A stretch of 64,000 nucleotides of DNA from Rhizopus sp. PT2906 (taxonomy: Eukaryota > Mucoromycota > Mucoromycetes > Mucorales > Rhizopodaceae): assembly GCA_025529335.1 (NCBI GenBank), contig JAMYHX010000080.1, positions 1 through 64,000 on the forward strand, written 5' to 3'. The notes below the pieces were generated by a model. That model did not search any database. It saw only the letters and a list, made by a program, of their open reading frames with translations, and was not told the origin of the DNA. The translations under genes and the position numbers were made by a program. The number at the start of each line of letters is the position of its first letter. Positions within the stretch are counted from its first letter, which is position 1. Shown piece after piece: positions 59,337 through 64,000 of the stretch.

Positions 59337-60668
59337 ATGTCACTGTTTATAAGATATGCTAGATTGATCCCAGTACAAAGAATAGTTATACCAAAAAACA
59401 AGTATACCCGGTGTCCCTATAGCACTATAACAGCAACAACAACAACAACGATCAATACGAATATCAATAAGCGAGTGGTTGCATTACCAACAAAAGTCAA
59501 TGAAATGAAGTTGCGCTGTAAATAGAGAAAGAATCTTGAGACTATAGTCATGTATTAAAGTGTTAAATATAGGTACTGAATTTGACAAGTCTGGCTCCAT
59601 TCGAATCACAGCAGGAGAGTTTTTGAAATCAGACTTTTGTCAACACCACTCCCTTTTACCTCGAGATCTACGAACGATCGATACCTATTCTGTTTATCAA
59701 AAACCGACAATACTTGTTAGACCAGAGGCTATTCTTATCAATATATCTCATATCAAGGCATTATTAAAAAGTGACATGGTGGTCTTGTTTGATGCGTTTG
59801 GATCTATGGATAGTTACAATCAAAGTCTATTCATTTTTGATTTACAAGAACGTTTAAAGTCATCAAAGGAAGGATTACCATTTGAATTTAGGTAAGGTAA
59901 AGATGCCAGAGAGAGAGAGAGAGAGAAGGGAATAAGATCACTAAGACTCTTTTATAAATTAGAGCATTAGAAGCCATATTGATATCGGTCACTTCATCTT
60001 TACAATCCCAATTGGAAGTATTAGAAGGCCCAGTAAACAAACTGTTGAGCGATTTAGAAGATCTAGCAGACATTGAAGAGTCTATGAGCGGAGATAAATT
60101 GAGTGATTTACTAAAGTACTCGAAAAAGCTGGCCAAGTTTGAACAAGATGCGTTGTCTATTCGTGATGCACTGGAAGATGTGTTGGATAATGGTATATGA
60201 TCATTTGTACTACCTCTTTAGTTTCTTTATTTTCTAATCAGAGAGATAATAGATGATGATCTTGCTGCCATGTACTTGACAGATAAGAAGACAGGTAAAC
60301 ATAGAGCAGCTCATGATCATGAAGAAGTAGAGCTACTGCTAGAGGCATATTACAAGGAAACAGAAGAAATTGCTGCCAAGGCTGCGACATTAAGACAGCA
60401 TATGAAATCAACAGAAGAAATCATACAGCTTATTCTCGACGTGTCACGTAACTCGCTGATGTGGTACGACATTCGATTGACAATCATCACACTGTCAGCC
60501 AGTATCGTGAGTGGATATGGTGCTTTGTTGGGTATGAACTTGAAGAACCATTTTGAGGATGATCCTTTTGCATTTGGAGTCGTTTCAGGCTTAGCTTTGA
60601 TATCAGGTACAGGTGTATTTGCTATTGCTTTGAAGAAACTTAGATCGTTAGCCAAGATAAAACCTTAA
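59337..60668 (+). CDS. Mitochondrial magnesium channel Mrs2/Lpe10
   Basis: Four exons (59337-59517, 59573-59891, 59963-60192, 60253-60668) give 381 residues. Mrs2 forms the pentameric Mg2+ channel of the mitochondrial inner membrane. A basic, Thr-rich leader (about 1-45) precedes the conserved opening KLRCTEFDKSGS, PRDLRTIDT and ILVRPEAILINISHIKALL, a long helical stalk (LEAILISVTSSLQSQLEVLE, DDDLAAMYLTDKKTG) and two membrane segments. The first ends in the signature YGALLGMNLKN, whose Gly-Met-Asn is the selectivity motif of the CorA superfamily. A (GA)n repeat (59909-59927) sits in intron 2. Length is slightly under yeast Mrs2 (470). Confidence 0.95.
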
Positions 60669-60986
60669 AAGAAAAAATAAATAGCATAGATGTTCTTGTT
60701 CATGTATTATATGGCTCATTCTGGGGGAGGAGAACGCGTATTAATAATAAGAATAATGCCTTTTGAATTAAGCCTCATACTCGGCGACAAAGACCGATGA
60801 AAGGTGTCTCTACTTTTCTTGATTGTATATATCTGTCATCAATTAAGAAAAAGTATACATCTGGTTTGTTTGTACAGAAAATATAACAAATCAATTACTG
60901 CCAAATTTAAAGGCTCAGAATAAATACACACATAAATTTGTAATTTTCCTTTTTTTTTTTTTTTTTTTTCTTTTTCACCACTCACA
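60669..60986. other. Spacer upstream of the BAP31-like gene
   Basis: A 318-bp AT-rich spacer. It contains a 20-T tract at 60950-60969, 17 bases before the ATG at 60987. No ORF or repeat otherwise. Confidence 0.5.
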
Positions 60987-61985
60987 ATGACCATTTACTA
61001 TACATTAACCTTTGGCATTCTAGTCACTGAGGTAAACTATATTTTTATCTAAAGAAAGCAAAAGACTGAACTATTATTAGATGATTCTCTTTGGTCTTAT
61101 TGTCGTAAGTCTATTGAACTTGTTTCTATATGAATATAACACCTTCTATAGCTACCTTTACCTTCTCGTTGGCGCCATGCTATGCTTAGCTTTGCTTTAC
61201 ACTCTCCTCAGGTACATTGTGATTAAAATAGAAATAATACTTATTTTGAACTATAGATGGAAAAAGCCATGTATGCCCTCAAGATCGTGTTTGGGTAAGT
61301 TAAATACCACTTCTTTAGCTATTTACTAACACGCCACTTTTTATCAGATTCATTTTCGTTTTATTCATTGGTATTTTTTAAAAAGACGCAACTTGTATAC
61401 AATTTCTGATAGATTATTCAGATACTATCAATCGTCTTCAACGTATCGAAGCTGAGGCCGACGCAGAACAACAACATCATCATGACTACAACTATGAAAC
61501 CAGTCTTAAAGCAAAGAAATTCTATTCCCAAAGAAACTTATACCTCACTGGATTTACCCTTTTCCTTTCCTTGTAAGTGTATATAGCAAACATAAATAGT
61601 AAAAAGCTCACTCCATAAAAAAAAAGGATCTTGGAGAGAACAAGTGCACTCGTATTGGAATTAGCCAAACGTGAAGAAGAATTGAAGAGTGCAAAGAATC
61701 AGGTAATTATTTTATACGCGTTAGAAAAAGGGCAATGCCAACAGTTCATGATAGACTGCCGAAATTACCAAAGGACAAAAACGTTTGATTGATATGGAAG
61801 ATGATTACAAGAAGCAAGTTGAAGTCTTGAATGTTCAAATTAGAGAATTAAAACGCCAAAATTTGGATTATGACACCTTAAAGAAGCAAGCCGACCAACA
61901 GCAAAAGGAATTTGACCGATTGGCTACTGAATACAACAAACTCGAAAGCACATTAAAGGAAGGTGAATCAAAAAAAGACATTTAA
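60987..61985 (+). CDS. BAP31/Yet3-like ER membrane protein
   Basis: Eight short exons (60987-61031, 61081-61104, 61152-61211, 61257-61294, 61348-61370, 61413-61572, 61627-61702, 61755-61985) give 218 residues. BAP31-family proteins are ER membrane proteins that help sort and quality-check membrane cargo. Three hydrophobic segments (LTFGILVTEMILFGLIV, ALKIVFGFIFVLFI, LYLTGFTLFLSLIL) surround the conserved LPLPSRWRHAML and RNLYLTGF stretches. A cytosolic coiled coil (LAKREEELKSAKNQ ... VEVLNVQIRELKRQNLDYDTL) follows. The last four residues KKDI form a dilysine ER-retrieval signal. Two exons are only 24 and 23 nt. Confidence 0.88.
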
Positions 61986-63447
61986 ATGAATATACCAAGT
62001 ATGTATGTCTTTTCTTGGATGCAAAAAAAATAAGCTCATTGCATCTGATTTACAAATAAATAAAAGCCAAGTTTTTTGACAGCGCTTGGCATACAAACTT
62101 GGCATAAATTGACATTGTAAATGACATAAACGCGATCGATATTGAGAGGAGGACTGTCAAAATACTAAAATAGTTTATTCTGATTCATGTACGCCCTTAT
62201 CTAAAGCAGTGATGGTTTTGCGGATTTTGCGCCGATTTTAATCCAGGTTTAAGTTCATCAATCGGATCATAGCATTGTCTCTGTAACCTGCGCGTCCAGC
62301 TTTTAAGAACACTGTGATGCTATCGAGTAGTTTATAGCTCGGAAACCATCAATAGAGTAATAAACGTTATCAAATACAATATATCAAGTGCCATGGACCT
62401 GACATATTGTTTATATATGATATAAAAGTAGATATACGATAAAGAATACCACATTTTGAAGTCAACATTAACATTTACGCCGTTTAAACATACACATAAA
62501 GTCAAAAAGAAAGTTCTATTCAATAAAAGCAAGATGGTCCCTTGCTTTATGGCCCCACCGATCTTCACATGTGCCAAATATTGCAGAAAATTATATTTAG
62601 AAAAAGAAAAGCTATGACGCTATATACTAACTGAGGGAGGGGGAAACACTACCAATGAACCGGAACAATATTCATCCCATCTATTCGCAAATAAGATTGA
62701 TCATATTCAAACATCTTATTCGCAATTTTTATTTTCGAATCAAATTCTTCCAGATGAAGAAAAAGAGCATTGATACACATTGTCAAACATAGATCTTCTC
62801 CTTTTAAGCGCACATGATGACCCGGTGAACTTTAGGAAATATGTTCATGGGTAACTGCTAATGCACTAAATATTTCTTTGTAAAGAAAGGGCCCGATAAA
62901 ACCGTAATAAGTGGAACGTGATCTGTAATCCTTACTGGTCAGATCTGCTGCTTAGTCAGATTTACTCTTTATTGAAGGTGCCAATTGCTTCAAGAATTGC
63001 AAAGGATTCGCAGCATCATTAAAAACGACAAGATAATCCCTTTTATTGCAAAATGCGAATGATGTAACGGATCCAATAAAAAGCATAAAAGGGTCAACTT
63101 TTAGCCTAGTAAATAAACAATGAGCATCGGCCTTGACCGCAGATATGATGATCGAATACAGAAAATACGGATAAATTTCCCAGGATATTGGTATAGAAAA
63201 GGGAAATCTGCTCTCGGAGTTCGTTTAGCAGTGCGGGGATATAAGGTGACAACCATTGAGATAGCAAAGTATAAAAGCTTTAGTCCTATTTTTTTATAAA
63301 GAAAATTTTTTTGGATTTTTAAAAAAGCCTTTTCTTGTTCTAAAGAGACCATCTTTTGTGATCAATTACCCCGTAGGTTATTCATTCCTCTTTACATTTA
63401 TTTAAAAGGACATACCGGAAAAGCGCTGTGTCCAATTACTTGTTAAA
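61986..63447. other. 1.46-kb gap with decayed frames
   Basis: There is no intact gene between the BAP31-like stop and the MFS start. The minus strand holds the decayed frame at 62649-63224 (separate entry). Further minus-strand fragments at 62130-62335 and 62332-62577 look partly protein-like in more than one frame and may belong to the same relic. Confidence 0.45.
62649..63224 (-). pseudogene. Decayed reading frame, 192 codons with two internal TAA stops
   Basis: One minus-strand frame stays protein-like for 576 bp, from just after a TAA (63225-63227) to a TAG at 62649-62651. It carries sequences such as HCLFTRLKVDPFMLFIGSVT, NKRDYLVVFNDAANPLQFL, YYGFIGPFLYKEIFSALAVT and KMFEYDQSYLRIDGMNIVPV. 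Two in-frame TAA codons break it, and neither is flanked by usable splice sites. The overlapping minus frame 63101-63352 is a shadow. I do not recognise the protein; the style suggests a lineage-specific repeated gene or mobile-element ORF that has died here. Confidence 0.45.
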
Positions 63448-64000
63448 ATGATAAACGAACGTAATCTTACTTTAGATCACCCATCTACTGATAAAGTATC
63501 ATCAAATCAAGAAGCACTCTCTTATGTAAGCGATCATAGTAGACAAAATTCTGATGCAACAGAAGGTATATAGATTATAGACGAAAATGACCGAGAATTA
63601 ACTCATATCTGTAGTCGAAGTAGATGAAAAGGCTGTTGCAACCAATGAAGATCCTATTCCCCAAATCATTGATGAAGAAGATCAACATGATGGTGGATAT
63701 GGTTGGTTTGTTGTATTGGGAGCATTCTTTGTACAAGTGACAAGTTTTGGTACAATCACTAGTTGGTATGTTCTTTTAAAAAAAAAATAAATCAAACACT
63801 TATGCTAACACATTCTAATATAGGGGTAAGAATTATATGAAAGAATAAGCACAAGCACATCAACATGTTAATCTCATTCTATCTCTCAATAGGTGTTATG
63901 CAAGATTATTATGAACAACATCTCTTTGGCAAGGATTCAAAAACTACCCTAAATCTTAGTTTTGTTGGTACACTGGCACTAATCTGTTTAAACGCATTTG
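63448..64000 (+). CDS. MFS monocarboxylate-type transporter, 5' part
   Basis: The gene runs off the window. Exons seen: 63448-63565, 63615-63765, a 2-nt exon 63824-63825, and 63893 onward. A hydrophilic N terminus of about 75 residues leads to DGGYGWFVVLGAFFVQVTSF, the first membrane segment of the monocarboxylate porter family, then SWGVMQDYYEQHLFG and the second segment (LSFVGTLALICLNAF). SWGV.QDYY is strongly conserved in this family. It can be read only if the nucleotides GG at 63824-63825 are kept as an exon between two introns of 58 and 67 nt: TG, GG and GT join to give Trp-Gly. Substrate cannot be told from this fragment. Confidence 0.85.

Noticed and set aside
1..64000. CRISPR arrays, bacterial operons, rRNA or tRNA genes
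   Set aside because: No regularly spaced repeats; genes are intron-bearing eukaryotic genes; no convincing tRNA box A/B pair or rRNA sequence was noticed by eye.

Overview
The window looks like nuclear DNA of an early-diverging fungus, most probably Mucoromycota and close to Mucorales. The evidence is AT-rich DNA, densely packed eukaryotic protein genes, many short introns (mostly 45-70 nt, GT..AG, with CTAAC/TTAAT-like branch sequences), and a gene set mixing typical fungal proteins (Kre2-type mannosyltransferase, Vac7-like, Psd2-type decarboxylase) with genes I associate with animals and basal fungi (a C9orf72-like DENN protein, dihydropteridine reductase, a kinesin-6-like motor, ARS2). I saw no rRNA, tRNA or CRISPR. 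Exon coordinates were worked out by hand from reading frame, splice signals and remembered family motifs. They are frame-consistent, but no transcript was available to test them.

Layout. 1-2.4 kb: AT-rich, no convincing gene. 2.4-4.4 kb: C9orf72-like gene (+). 4.5-6.1 kb: a decayed reading frame (-) and a Tc1/mariner-type transposase relic (+). 6.3-14.3 kb, all (+): MCM4, a Slt11/RBM22 splicing factor, a GT15 mannosyltransferase and a bifunctional PFK2/FBPase2. 14.3-24.0 kb (-): a Psd2-type phosphatidylserine decarboxylase and a 1,686-residue type II membrane protein with LEA-2/DUF3712-like repeats. 25.8-26.8 kb (+): dihydropteridine reductase. 27.3-31.4 kb (-): a Vac7-like protein and a type II glycosyltransferase-like protein. 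31.4-34.0 kb: a 2.6-kb gap. 34.0-37.6 kb (+): a single-pass receptor-like protein (Cys-rich ectodomain, cytoplasmic SH3) and an HRI-type eIF2-alpha kinase. 37.6-42.3 kb (-): a paxillin-like LIM protein and a kinesin-6-like motor. 43.3-45.5 kb (+): ARS2/Serrate. 45.5-54.9 kb (-): Sen1 helicase and TFIIF alpha. 55.8-61.99 kb (+): mitochondrial ClpX, an unrecognised intronless gene, an Mrs2 magnesium channel and a BAP31/Yet3-like ER protein. 62.6-63.2 kb (-): a decayed frame. 63.4 kb to the end (+): the 5' part of an MFS monocarboxylate-type transporter.

Themes. Three adjacent genes (ARS2, Sen1, TFIIF alpha) all act on RNA polymerase II transcripts. Several genes concern vacuole, endosome or ER membranes (C9orf72-like, Psd2-like, the LEA-2 protein, Vac7-like, BAP31-like), and three concern mitochondria (ClpX, Mrs2, probably the unknown at 58.1 kb). 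Convergent neighbours are tight (14, 41 and 59 bp between stop codons). Many start codons lie just downstream of a T-tract.

Most notable observations: a 2-nt exon needed to keep the conserved motif of the MFS transporter; a fungal C9orf72 homologue with a possible 31-nt intron; two GC-AG introns and a 14-nt exon; a Cys-rich-ectodomain/SH3 receptor-like protein; a hairpin cluster at 27.0-27.19 kb that could be a structured RNA; an IGF loop in ClpX; and several decayed reading frames that gene finders would miss.
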